Assembly: GCA_022414725.1 (NCBI GenBank)
Contig: CM039467.1
Location: 17,942,620-18,006,619 of the forward strand
DNA from: Microglena sp. YARC
Lineage: Eukaryota; Chlorophyta; Chlorophyceae; Chlamydomonadales; Chlamydomonadaceae
Reading direction: 5' to 3'
Length of the DNA stretch: 64,000 nt
Made by a program: the position numbers and the translations under genes. The notes beneath the pieces were generated by a model, which was not told the DNA's origin, did no database searches, and worked only from the letters and a program-made list of their open reading frames with translations. Positions 31,501 to 42,363 of the stretch are shown one piece after another; within the stretch, counting starts at the first letter, position 1, and each line of letters opens with the position of its first letter.

Positions 31501-34500
31501 TGGGAGCAAACTGGAGAGGGGGCTAACTTCGAGTAACCAGAGCGGGTGCCCAGTACAACGAGAAAACACTTGCAGAGGGAAACACCAGGGTTTTACTTTT
31601 CGGCTTTTCTTAGGAGCTTATAGGAAGCTCCATGAGTCAGGCCCTGGGCTTCGCCGCTGTTCAGTACAGCTGAGTGTGTCAGCTTCAAGGTGCAGTAGGT
31701 TGCGTCAGGTTAGTCTGGATAGCCAGTCAGAGGAGCTGCATTGAAGCTGCTGCTTATAGCTGAAAATAAAAATCTGCAGATTTGGGAGGTCCTCAGCATC
31801 CGTCTATTTGGCTTACCAGGGAGCATTCTGGGTGGGAAAGGTGCCAGTTGTTTTCTTCTGCTATCTATAGCAATCGCTAGTTTTGACCCCGTTTTGGAAA
31901 AATTACCGCTATGTTTTGAGAAGAGAATGGTTTGAGAAGAGATTTTTGTTTTGCCCTAAGTGGCCCTAAAAAGCTATACAAGGCTATGAAAGCTTTAGGA
32001 GCTGTCCCTGGAGGAGGCCTAAAACCACAAAGCTAGAAAAAACCCACTTTCAGGTTTGAAAAAAAAGTCCTTCAAGGGTGCCTGCTTGTAGCTTAAAGAA
32101 CAAAACTGGCAGTACAAGGAGAGAACACTCGCAGGGGGGGGGGGGGGGGAGCAATCAACCTACCTAGAAAAGGGTGTGTGAGTGTGTGTGTGTGTGTGTG
32201 GGGGGGGTGGTGGGGTGGTGGGGGGGGGGGCGGTGTGTGTGTGCAGGGGGAAGCAATCAACCTACCTAGAAAGCCACTCAAATAATGCTGCTGCTGCTGG
32301 TTCCGAATTATTCACTCAACCACCCACTGGCGCACTTCACACTCACCCACTTACCCACCTGCATGCCCAACCTAACCCACATTCACCCGCCGCCCACCCA
32401 CTGTCTCACCTATCCCCAATGCCGATGGTGTTCCTGAGCGTGGAGCAATCAACCTACCTGGAAAGCCACGGAGTTTTTCTTTTGAGCTACAAGCTGCAGC
32501 TTAAAAGAAACTCGTGTTTCTCGTAGCTGAAAAGGACAAGTCCTATGCAGCGTCGCAAGCGACGCGGAAAATTGGCGGAGTGTGTTGGCAACGGAACGAA
32601 AGGTGGCAACGATGGAGCTGACCGAAGCGAGTTAGTTACGCGACCGTTGGCTGACGTGTCAGGCTTCAATTATTTTTCGGTCGGACAGACAAACGGACAA
32701 ATGGGTAAACATGGGAGCTCCCACCCCCTTGAAGAGGAGGCTCCGCCAAAAACAATGATTAACTTACCTGGAAAGCCACTCAAAGAATGCTATGCCTCGT
32801 GCCATGATGTCCTCTTTCATCTCTCGAGTTTCCGTCCATAGCACGTCTGTCTCCTCAGTGACCAAAGAAAAGTCGACATAGGGGAAGGCGGCCTTGTAGT
32901 GTGAGGTGGGGCGGCGCTTGTCACAGGGGTTCTGACCAATGATCTCCCTGCAAACGGGGGGGGGAAGGTAGCCCCCACTTAAGTTTAGGGGGTTTAGGGG
33001 GTCTTGGGTTTAGAGGTGAAGGTTTTTATCCAAATGTGTAGGGTTTAAGTGTTTTTTGGGGCTTAGGATTTATGGTATATGTGTTTTTAGGGTCTAGGTA
33101 AGTGGGGGCTACCGTCCCCCACCACTGTAAAACCAATCCAGGGATGGCAGGCAGACAAACTGGTCAGGTGTGCAGATTTTTTGTGAGCGACCCCAGTGCG
33201 TTGCATCTTGAGCAACTCGGTGCGACCCCAGTGCAACGAGACGCGTCGCACGCACACAAAAGTGAGACCCCCCCAAACAGCAACAACCTTTTGTCTCCTT
33301 CCAGCTCACCCATTGTCTGCCGTGGTCAACAGGGGTAGTGGTGAATGTTTGTTTGGTCGTGGGTTGGTATCTCTCACCAACCTTAAGTGCGCCTACTTTG
33401 CATATTGTAGGAGTGGCACCACCATTCGAACTGAATTCTCCGTGTCGCTGGTTTGTGTCGGGAGACCCACCTCCTGGGGGTAAAGTCCTTTCACAACTAA
33501 AACAAAAAAATTGGGTGTAGGCATTGGATCACATCTCTTTTGAAAATAATGCTTTGCTTTGAATTCATAATGTTATAGCTAAAGACGACGAGCAGCCTTA
33601 AAGCCTGGAGCCATTTGACCAAGTTCAAGTTCGTATCGCGCAGCTACATTTTCCGACACTGCCAGATTGATTATGTTACAGCCGAAGATGGCGAGCAGCC
33701 TTAAAGGCTGGCGCCATGTGCCCAAGCTAATCACCGGCCTAATGGGGCATGTCCTTTGTGGCACTCCACTACCACTAGCACCACCACCACCACATCTTAC
33801 CACACCACCACCATTACTACAATTCTACCACTCCACGTACGCCACCATCACCACCACCACCACCACCATTACTACAATTCTACCACTCCTCGTACACCAC
33901 CACCACCACAACCGCATCTTACCACACCACCACCATTACTACAATTATACCACTCCACCACCACCACAACGTCCACCATTCCAGCTCACCCAGCAAGGCT
34001 CCCAAGCCACAAATTGTGGCACTCCAACACCACTACCACCCCCGCATCTTACCACACCACCACCATTTCTACCCATCTCACCCTGCAAAGGCTGGAGCCA
34101 TGTCACCCACCCACCCACTCCGGGATATCATTATCGTCAGAACTACTAGACTACGGGAGCATTGAGAACATCTTGCAAGACGTCCTTAATGCTCCTGTAG
34201 TCTAGGAGTTCTGATACCATGTTACCAAGCTAAGCACCGGGCTAGTGGGAAGCCATGGTGGTGGCCAGTAAGGCCATGTCCTTACAGATTTACTGGAATT
34301 TGACTTTGATCAGGCTTTGATGATAAATTTAGTAGATATTTTGTATAAAGAGTCGTTCAAATACAACTCCTTCCAGCTCGCCCTGCTACACTCCCAAGCC
34401 ACAAATTCAAAAATTCAAGTTCAATTCAAATTCGAGTTCATCCAGCTCACCCTGCCAGGCTCCCAAGCCACAAATTCAAATTCAAGTTCAAAATCATCCA

Positions 34501-37500
34501 GCTCACCCTGCAAGGCTCCCAAGCCACAAATTCACAAATTCAAATTCAAGTTCAAATTCTTCCAGCTTGCCCTGAAAGGCTCCCAAGCCACAAATTGTGG
34601 AACTCCACCACCACCACCATTACTACAATTGTACCACTCCACAACCTCCACCACTCCACCACCAGCACTACCACCACCACCACCACCAATTCTACCACTC
34701 CACCACCACCATCACTACAACCACCACCACAACCACCACCACCAAATCTTACCACACCGCCACCACTACTACAACCTTCACCACCGTCATTACTACAATT
34801 ATACCACTCCACCACCACCACCACCACGACCACAAAGTTCACCATTCCAGCTCGCCCTGCGAGGCTCCCAAGCCACAAATTGTGGAACTCCCAACACCAC
34901 AGCCGCCACCACCACTACTACAATTCTACCACTCCACCACCACTACCACCACCACATCTTACCAATCTTACTACCACCACCACCACCGTCACCACCACAA
35001 ACGATACCATTCCAGCTCACCCTGCAAGGCTCATAAGCCACAAATTGTGGCAAGCCTTCAGCAGATGCAGCCTCTCGTTTTACTCTGTGAAGCGGTACGC
35101 CCTCCTGGGACAGCATGAGAGGAGGCGTGGAGGTCCCACTGCTATTGCCCTCCGTGTATGTTCCCTTGCTGAAGCAACCAACAGCCTGGGGGTGGTGTTA
35201 GGTGGGCGTGTGTGTGTGAGGGGGGGGGGGGGGGGGGGGGGAGGACTATACGCTCCCTTGCCGAAGCAACCAACAGCCTGGGATGGTGGTGGGTGTGTGG
35301 TGGTGGGGGTTGGTGGTGTGGTACTGTGGGGTGGTGTGGTGTGTGTGTGTGGGGTGTGAAGTGGTACGCCCTCCTGAGACAGCATGAGAGGAGGCGCGGA
35401 GGTCCCACTGCTATTGCCCTCTGTGTATGTTCCCTTGCTGAAGCAACCAACAGCCTGGGTGTGGTGTGGGCGTGAGTGTAGGGGGGACGTTGTGTGTGTA
35501 TGTTGGGGGGGGGGGGGGGGGGGGGGGAGTGCACGTTCCCTTGCTGAAGTAACCAACAGCCTGGGGTGGTGGTGGGGTGTGGGGTGGGCGTGCGTGTGGT
35601 GGGTGGTGTTGGGTGTGCTGTGGGTGTGGGGTGGGGGTGAAGTGGTACGCCCTCCTGAGACAGCATGAGAGGAGGAGCGGAGGACCCACTGCCATTTCCC
35701 TCCATGTATGTTCCCTTGCTGAAGCAAACAACAGCCTGGGGATGGGTGGTGGTGTGTGTGTGTGTGTGCGTGTGTTAATAACATGTGTGTGATAACATGC
35801 GTGTGATATAAAATATCTGTATCTATAGCATATCTGTATCTAAAATATATGTATCTTTAAAATATCTTAATCTATAGCATACCTGTATCTATAGCATACA
35901 TGTATCTATAATAGATATGCATCTACAACATAACCTGAATATGACCTTCTTTAAGCCAACTATCATCATATTCCAGACAAGTAACCACTAAACAACCTGA
36001 CCACACTTATCAACCTGAGGTGACCAGCCCATGTCACGGGTCTAAGCGCAGGTGGCGTGGGACGAAGTGGGTATGAGGGCGGTAATCATAATTCAAACAG
36101 ATTCAAATAAAAAAATAAAAAAATGGCAACACAATAAATAACAATTCAAATGGCAACATAACATAATATATAATAATTGATAAATGGAAAAATAATAAAT
36201 AACAATTCAAATGGCAACATCATAAAATAAATGATCATTAATAATGTCAAAATAATAGATAACAATTCAACTGGCAACATCATAAAACAAAAAAAAACGG
36301 TAACATAGTGAAGAGTCTAGCATCAATCAGAGCGCACTGAGCAAAGAAGATGATGATGGTGATTTCATTTTTCTTGGAGCCCTACTGGACTCTTAATTTG
36401 CCCGCAGCTTGACAGAGTCAAGGGGGACTTGAACATCATGCCCCCAAAAGAAAAGAATAAGAGGGGAAAAGCATACTTTTATTTACCAATCTGGTCGTGG
36501 GAAGAAGAAATAGATGAAACCCTACTGGTGTAGTCCATGTGTTGCAGCACAGTCCTGCACCACTGTGTCCTGCCGTAGTGCAGTACGTGCAGCAGTTAAA
36601 GCCTCCTCCTGCTGCCTCTATCTCAGAGAATGTAGTATGCTATTAGCTAATGCCCCAGGGATTGTAGTATGCTATTAGCTAATGCCTCAGGGATTGTAGT
36701 ATGCTATTAGCTTAGCTCTCACTGGTGGTAGTATGCTATTAGCTTAGTTCTCACTGGTGGTAGTATGCTATTAGCTTAGCTCTCACTGGTGGTAGTATGC
36801 TATTAGCTTAGCTCTCACTGGTGGTAGTATGCTATTAGCTTAGCTCTCACTGGTGGTAGTATGCTATTAGCTTAACTCTCACTGATGGTAGTATGCTATT
36901 AGCTTAACTCTCACTGATGGTAGTATGCTATTAGCTTAACTCTCACTGATGGTAGTATGCTATTAGCTTAACTCTCACTGATGGTAGAATGCTATTAGCT
37001 TAACTCTCACTGATGGTAGTATGCTATTAGCTTAACTCTCACTGATGGTAGCATGTTGTTAGCTTAGCTCTCAGTGATTGTAATATGCTGTTAGCTTAGC
37101 TCTCCTGTGTAAAAGTCCTAGTAGCTCTCCTATGTAACAGTCTACGCTGCCGAGTTCTTGTAACCTACCGTCTCAAGGGCGCGTGTCAGTGGAGAAACCA
37201 CGACTACATCCACTTTCAGGTTCAGACCTCGAATGTGTTTGTTCAGCTTCTCTGCCTGGTGGATGAGGTGATGGTGGTGGTGGTGATGTTGGTGGTGGTG
37301 TTGGTGTTGGTGATGGTAGTGGTGGTGGTGGTGGTGGTAGTGTTGGTGTTGGTGGTGTTGGTGTTAGTAATGGTGGTGTTGGTGTTGGTGATAGTGGTGT
37401 TGGTGATGGTGTTGGTTGTGTTGGTGATGGTGTTGTTGGTAGTGTTGTTGGTGGTGATGGTGGTGGTGTTGGTGGTAGTTGTGGTGTTGGTGATGGTGTT

Positions 37501-37815
37501 GGTGGTAGTGTTGGTGGTGATGGTGGTGGTGTTGGTGGTGGAGGGTCAGATGAGAAGATGTAATATCAGGTATTATGTGTGGGCCATGGGCCATGGGGTG
37601 TAGGGCAACGGCTGGGGTGGAGTGTGTGTGTACCTTCAAGAGGCAGTGAAAGCCGAGTTGGGGCTGTGTGGCTTGTATGGCTTGGTGTGGCGTGGTGTGG
37701 TCTATTTAGACTGTAGACGCGGGGTCTCAGAAGGTGGAGGCTTCAGGGCAAGTGTGAACAACAACGACAACAACAACAAAGGATAACAACAACAACGACA
37801 ACACCATCAAAGGAT

Positions 37816-37850
<35 letters not shown>

Positions 37851-38062
37851 AAACAACGATGACAACAACAACAAAGGACAACAACGATAACAACAACAAC
37901 AACAACAGCAACAACGACGATGACGACGAAGACAAACAAAACGATGACAACAACAACAAAGGACAACAACGATAACGGCAACAACAACAACAACAACAAA
38001 GGACAACAACAGCAACAACAACAACAACAACAACGACAACAAAGGACAACAACGACGACAGC

Positions 38063-38094
<32 letters not shown>

Positions 38095-39556
38095 CGACGA
38101 CAACGACAACAAAGGACAACAAAGGACAACAAAGGACAACAACGACGACAGCAACAACAACAACAACGACAACAAAGGACAACAACGACGACAGCAACAA
38201 CAACAACAACAACAACAACTACTACAGAGACAAAAACAACGACAACAACAACAATGGACAAAAAAAGACAAAAAAAGACAACAACAACGAAAAGGACAAC
38301 GCACCTGATCCCAGCCCTTCTCAGTGAGATGAGCATCAAACCTGCAGAAACAATATGGCCAGCACTTCATATATTCAAATCATACCATGGGCAGGCAAAT
38401 GTTTAAGCTAGGAATTCATAGCATTCATTTATAGCATCATATAATGGCTGTACAGCACGTATGGCTGAAAAGCCTGAGTCACCCCCAGGGGGAAGAAGTG
38501 GTGTTGGCCAACCACTAACTTCAAGCTTCTGAATTAGCCAGCTTTTTACAAGTTTCTTTAGAAGGTTATCGAGGTTCCAGATTGGTTTGTCATGTAAGGC
38601 TGGCCAGTTGGTTGTGGACCAGCATGTGACAAGCATGTGACAAGCTTGTGACAAGCATGTGACCAGCATGTGACAAGCATGTGACAAGCATGTGACCAGC
38701 TTGTGGCAAGCATGTGACAAGCATGTGACCAGCTTGTGACAAGCATGTGACCAGCATGTGACCGGCTTGTGACCAGCATGTGACAAGCAAGTGACAAGCA
38801 TGTTACCCTGATGTGTATGACTAGCAGGTGGAAAGGGGAATGCAGACAATAGCTGAGATATGCACGGGGGCGCTTGTTTGTCAGAATATGTGTAATAACA
38901 AGTAACTGCATATCACGTGCGAAATGCATGCATGCATGGATGGATGGACACATACCATGTATGCCACACGCCATGGACATGCCATGGATGGACACATGGA
39001 TGTGAAATGCATGCATGCATTCATGTGTCCATGCAGACAGTGATATATGCTATGGGGTTTGGACCACATGCACAGCATCACATGTCCTCACATACACGAG
39101 TTTCTCCCATGTTCATCAAGCTATGACCCACTTTGATCAAATATGACTCACTATGACTCATGCTCATCACGCTATTACCCACAATGATCAACTATGACTC
39201 GCAATGACTCATGCTCATCACGCTATGAACCACTATGATCAACTGTGACTCGCTATGACTCATGCTCATCATGCTATGACCCACTTTCATCAACTGTGAC
39301 TCATGCTCATCACGCTATGACCCACTCCCCATCTCCACCCATGCATTTCCCATCACCACGATCTCACACACACACCTCCCGCAGCCACGTTCACATACCA
39401 TTCAGCACTCCGGTAGTTGTCATGGTTCTGCATACCAGCCACATTGTGGAATCCCTCCCCATGCCTAATTAGGTGTATTGTCTTGGTGAAGCGTTGGGGT
39501 ATGACACTCAGCATGGGATTGCTAGGAGGCTGGTGTTCGCAATCCATCTGATCCAT
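28597..39556 (-). CDS. Phosphoglycerate mutase-like (histidine phosphatase superfamily) protein
   Basis: Seven exons (minus): 39556-39399, 38341-38305, 37255-37169, 35185-35021, 32946-32768, 29804-29673, 28693-28597 (stop TGA), giving 284 aa, about the length of plant members. Visible motifs: HLIRHGEGFHNVAG with the phospho-acceptor His at about residue 32, DAHLTEKGWDQ at 54-64, VVVVSPLTRALET at 82-94, NPCDKRRPTSHY at 155-166, and the second catalytic His in VVTHSAFL at about 220. The family removes or transfers phosphate; most plant relatives are phosphatases rather than glycolytic mutases, so the substrate is unknown. No signal peptide is obvious. All junctions are GT-AG except one ambiguity: joining 35021 to the natural CAG acceptor at 32948 would shift the frame by one base. 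The frame is kept by using AG at 32945-32944 (losing one Glu) or an unusual boundary. Confidence 0.9.
28900..29670. repeat. Intron: family H, family B copy and a 21-base minisatellite
   Basis: Family H piece at 28905-29010 (tgttaaagtctacttgacac, shared with 52955-53015 reverse, tail of ATTAC repeats). Family B copy at 29010-29235 (minus). A fragment of the exon 29804-29673 end at 29230-29270. A minisatellite tacaaccactttgtcaacca at 29335-29660, also present at 49625-49720. Confidence 0.65.
29820..30240. repeat. GT-rich low-complexity intron sequence
   Basis: Irregular GGTGTTTGG repeats fill this stretch, which lies just upstream (minus sense) of the acceptor of exon 29804-29673. It gives a C/A-rich intron end in the transcript. 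Confidence 0.8.
30315..30815. repeat. 13-base minisatellite
   Basis: About 30 units of cagacgacagtac with a caaacgacagtac variant. Short imperfect repeats of gtaccccatggatagaccat flank it at 30350 and 30789. Confidence 0.9.
30836..31000. repeat. 21-base minisatellite
   Basis: Eight to nine units of taaccaagtaactgacacatc with few differences. Confidence 0.9.
31005..32140. repeat. Intron: family C copy, 80-base repeat, family J copy
   Basis: Family C at 31100-31215. A segment with gcagtaggttgcgtcaggtt and cagaggagctgcattgaagc at 31690-31775 recurs at 50812-50890 and, in parts, at 55240, 55435 and 56180. A family J copy lies at about 31960-32060 in reverse. No exon is visible. Confidence 0.55.
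32140..32480 (-). repeat. Copies of the phosphatase exon 5 end and donor
   Basis: The phrase gcaatcaacctacctagaaa, which on the minus strand is TTTC(T/C)AG followed by GTAGGTTG, occurs near 32152, 32253 and 32443. The genuine donor is at 32767. A G run and a (TG)n/GGTGG stretch lie between. Confidence 0.75.
32536..32753 (+). repeat. Dispersed repeat family B (copy 5)
   Basis: A complete copy from tcctatgcagcgtcgcaagc to gaggctccgccaaaaac, placed 14 bases before the exon 5 end of the phosphatase gene. Confidence 0.7.
32955..33740. repeat. Intron with family C and family G pieces
   Basis: TTTAGGG-like words occur at 32985-33065. A family C fragment lies at 33180-33260, and family G copies lie at 33570-33640 and 33675-33735. 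No exon is recognised. Confidence 0.5.
33750..35015 (-). repeat. (CCA)n intron with copies of the phosphatase exon 4 end
   Basis: Between (CCACCA)n stretches the phrase cctgcaaggctcccaagcca recurs near 34385 (varied), 34445, 34505, 34565, 34855, with a related form near 33985. On the minus strand it is the exon end TTTGTGGCTTGGGAGCCTTG plus CAGG and the donor. Some copies have GC in place of the donor GT (for example near 34570 and 34853). Confidence 0.75.
35186..35750 (-). repeat. Copies of the phosphatase exon 4 start
   Basis: The acceptor plus coding start (AVGCFSKGTYTEGN) recurs with exon starts at 35277, 35454, 35560 and 35735 besides the genuine 35185. Two of them continue through GTSAPPLMLSQEGVPLH before diverging. 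The intervals contain GT-rich DNA and G runs. Confidence 0.85.
35770..36620. other. AT-rich intron sequence
   Basis: Holds tatctgtatctatagcata repeats at 35810-35930 and caattcaaatggcaacat repeats at 36120-36290. No coding signal. Confidence 0.6.
36625..37115. repeat. 32-base minisatellite
   Basis: About 15 units of ggtagtatgctattagctta and gctctcactgg variants, ending close to the donor of the phosphatase exon 37255-37169. Confidence 0.9.
37256..37555. repeat. (GGT/GTT)n microsatellite
   Basis: Directly upstream (minus sense) of the exon 3 acceptor. In the transcript it is (ACC/CCA)n, so this acceptor has CCACCAG rather than a normal pyrimidine tract. Confidence 0.9.
37755..38300. repeat. 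(CAA)n microsatellite
   Basis: About 540 bases of CAA with AAAGGACAACAACGACGACA variants. Long frames rich in Leu/Val or Asn/Thr here are artefacts. The block lies immediately 3' of the 37-base exon 38341-38305. Confidence 0.95.
38615..38815. repeat. 11-base minisatellite
   Basis: About 17 units of agcatgtgacc or agcatgtgaca, inside intron 1 of the phosphatase gene. A related (GCATGGATG)-type stretch follows at 38925-39030. Confidence 0.85.
39130..39345. repeat. Imperfect 50-60 base repeats
   Basis: Units with gactcatgctcatcacgcta and gacccactatgatcaact occur about four times, just 3' of the first phosphatase exon. Confidence 0.7.
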
Positions 39557-40780
39557 CGTGTCTTTTTTGTTCCCTGACGTATCCGATCAGAATAGATGTC
39601 TTCAGAATTAGTGAGGTGACGATCTCCTTTGAACCTGTGGTGCTGAGGTGATACTGGCAGAAGGGATGGGAGCTAAAAGGAAGGTGAGCCGAAGACTCGG
39701 CGACGAAGACGAGTACGGCGTTCAACTCGCTGCTTCGGTACGGCACTATAATTCAGGCAACCAGACAATAAGACGTTCCTTATTGATCGACCTTTATTAT
39801 AAGCATCGTGTCTCGAGGGTTGCCATGAGGGAGCCAGTGGCCTGGCCAGTGGGCCGCGGCCCGTCCATTGGCATGGCCATCGCGACCAGAGGGATCTCGA
39901 TGTCCCCCGAGCCCGCCCGAGCCCAGGATTCGGTTGTTGGGCGTTGGGGGTAGGCTCCCGGGGGTGGCCCCAGTTTTGAGAACATTCACGTGATCTTTGC
40001 ATCTAACGATGAAGTCCTTTTGAATGCGAAGTGCTTTTGAATGCGAGACAAAATGATCATAATCTGATCTCCCGAAGTCCCAATCTGAACAAGATGATTC
40101 CTCTACATTTCTTAATGTGCAATCCAGAGGTGGAACGGCGTGATAAGATGTCGTCGTTTTTCAATGATTGAATTAAGTGATTGGATTAAGCATATTTAGA
40201 TCAGAATTTGAAGGCGGCGAGCAGCTGGGTCCAGTAGAACCATGTGACAAATGTGAAGTTATACATCACATGGCAGTATGGCACCATAACTGTAATATCA
40301 AGATATCGGATAAATAAATTCCAATCAGTTACTCTGATCTGTATTGGTGCTAGACGGCACGCAGCCCAATAACTGGCTGGGGCCTTCCTGGATGTGGCAT
40401 GTATGTATGTACGTCTGTTATGGTCCAGGGGAAGCCAAATAGGATGAAGGGACTTCACAACAGGAAATGCAGTTTAAAATGGCTGGAGCCATGTAGACAA
40501 GTTCTTAAAATGGCGGGAATAGGAGCGGGGATATGCCGAAGGAAATGACCATCATGGTATGACGTGCTGCCCCAGGCACCACGATTCGGACGCAGAATGG
40601 TCTCAACTCTGAACTTGAGGAAGGACATGGAACTGTAAGCCTCGACTCTGGTCAGTCTAATCATCTGATACAATCTCAGGTCGAGCCTGGAACTGACCCA
40701 AACTCGGCGATTGGCTCAGGGCTGGAGTCCAGCAATCGACACAGGAGCATACCGTACAACATCCTCCATTTCATCCCTGA
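39557..40780. other. Intergenic stretch between phosphatase and H4 genes
   Basis: Several 60-110 codon frames (39648-40002 on both strands) show no domain. Family G lies at 40203-40250, and a family A fragment lies at 40412-40455. The upstream promoter of the phosphatase gene should be in 39560-39750, but no clear TATA is seen. Confidence 0.45.
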
Positions 40781-40798
40781 GGTGCAGATATAAATAGT

Positions 40799-40814
40799 GG
40801 TGTTGAAAAACACC
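40799..40814 (-). terminator. Histone 3' stem-loop of the H4 gene
   Basis: The minus strand reads GGTGTTTTTCAACACC: a perfect 6-bp stem (GGTGTT/AACACC) with a four-base TTTC loop, 83 bases after the H4 stop. This is the form of the replication-dependent histone 3' processing signal (GG...YUHUH...CC), recognised by SLBP in algae and animals. The stem differs from the commonest sequence but pairing is intact. Confidence 0.85.
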
Positions 40815-40896
40815 GGTTTGTGGCCTTGAGCTAGTAACTCCCTGTAGCTACCGCAGAGGCTCCTGCAGTAGTTGCAGGCTTCTCCGCCACAGAGGC

Positions 40897-41220
<324 letters not shown>

Positions 41221-41323
41221 TCAGTGAACAGGGGGAAACTGTGCTATATTCGCTGGGTAATGGAATTACTTGCTGTTCGAAAGACTCGTCTTGAAATCTG
41301 TTCAAGATGCACCCTGTGCTCGG

Positions 41324-41358
41324 CTTTATAGAAAGCCCTTTCGAAAAATTCGAATTGG
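41324..41358 (-). promoter_or_regulatory. H4 promoter: TATA box and CCAAT motif
   Basis: On the minus strand a TCTATAAAG box (41332-41324) lies about 120 bases upstream of the H4 ATG, preceded by a CCAAT motif (41358-41354). Spacing fits a 5' UTR of roughly 90 bases. Confidence 0.55.
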
Positions 41359-41464
41359 AGACCCTGACCCAACCCAGAGCCCTCGAGCCCCAACTCGAAC
41401 CTGGCTTCCTGGCAGCTGGCAGCTAGCTCCGGGAGCTAGCTCTAGCTGATCCGGAGCTGATCTG

Positions 41465-41471
41465 CTGATCC

Positions 41472-41537
<66 letters not shown>
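41465..41537. repeat. (CT)n microsatellite
   Basis: About 70 bases of pure CT between the H4 promoter and the helicase gene. The rest of 41540-42363 is not repetitive, shows no domain, and must hold the helicase promoter. Confidence 0.9.
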
Positions 41538-41539
<2 letters not shown>

Positions 41540-42363
41540 TTGGAGGGCCGCGGACATCGGACAAATCGGGACAGGGGTGGAGGGCCTACGCGCCCACTCC
41601 CAGGAGCTCACAGACCTACTCAAGCAATCACGCACCGGCGCCATGTGGCTTGCACAGCGATCGCACCCAAGAGATGATGTATGAGGGAAGCACCCATCAC
41701 GCATTGGATGGTGATGCTTTGCGCGGATCACCAGGAAATAAATAAATGAACGTCGGGAGGCTGAGCAAACCTGACGAAATGCGCTGTCCGGGCAGTACTG
41801 CTGATCCGATAGTGGATTCCGCCGGACCCGGTGATCCCGAGCGTTTGTTCGTTCCCTTGTCTACGGACAAAGGCTTGCCTACCATCGAAAGCGCGTGGCG
41901 CGCTTTATTTCAGAACCTGGAAATCGGGAGCTTTTGCGCATTCGCGCAGGTTAGCATCGATAGGAATAGCTGCCGAAGCAGGTGCCACGGGGTCAATTTG
42001 TCAATTTGCGATCGAAACCACCAGCCTGTCAGCCAGCGATCGAGCCAGCACTGACTGAAGCCAGCCTTATCTTTGCGTCCACAAAAAACCTAGGTTGTGG
42101 ACAACCAAAGACGCCGCCACAATGCGCCAAGACAACAAGCTTTAAAATTTCTCCATTGCAGTATTCATCTTGCCATTATTCGCGGTGATCCTTGTCTAAA
42201 TTGAGCCCAATCCAACTCACACCAACATATTTGCGAATTTTACTTTCAAGGTGCATCTTCATTCTGAATACATTTCATCGAAGTCACGATACAGCTACTA
42301 CCTATTTTTTCGAGCTGCAAGCAGTCTCTAGCTACCATTCTACACCTTGCGTCAGTCGGGTCC

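Noticed and set aside
33667..35359. Thr/His/Pro-rich frames up to 254 codons
   Set aside because: Translations of (CCA)n stretches in a phosphatase intron; the opposite strand holds the genuine exon.
37727..38370. Long Leu/Val/Cys or Asn/Thr-rich frames
   Set aside because: Produced by the (CAA)n microsatellite.
39648..40002. Overlapping frames on both strands between phosphatase and H4
   Set aside because: GC-richer unique DNA, but no motif, no conserved pattern and contradictory strands.
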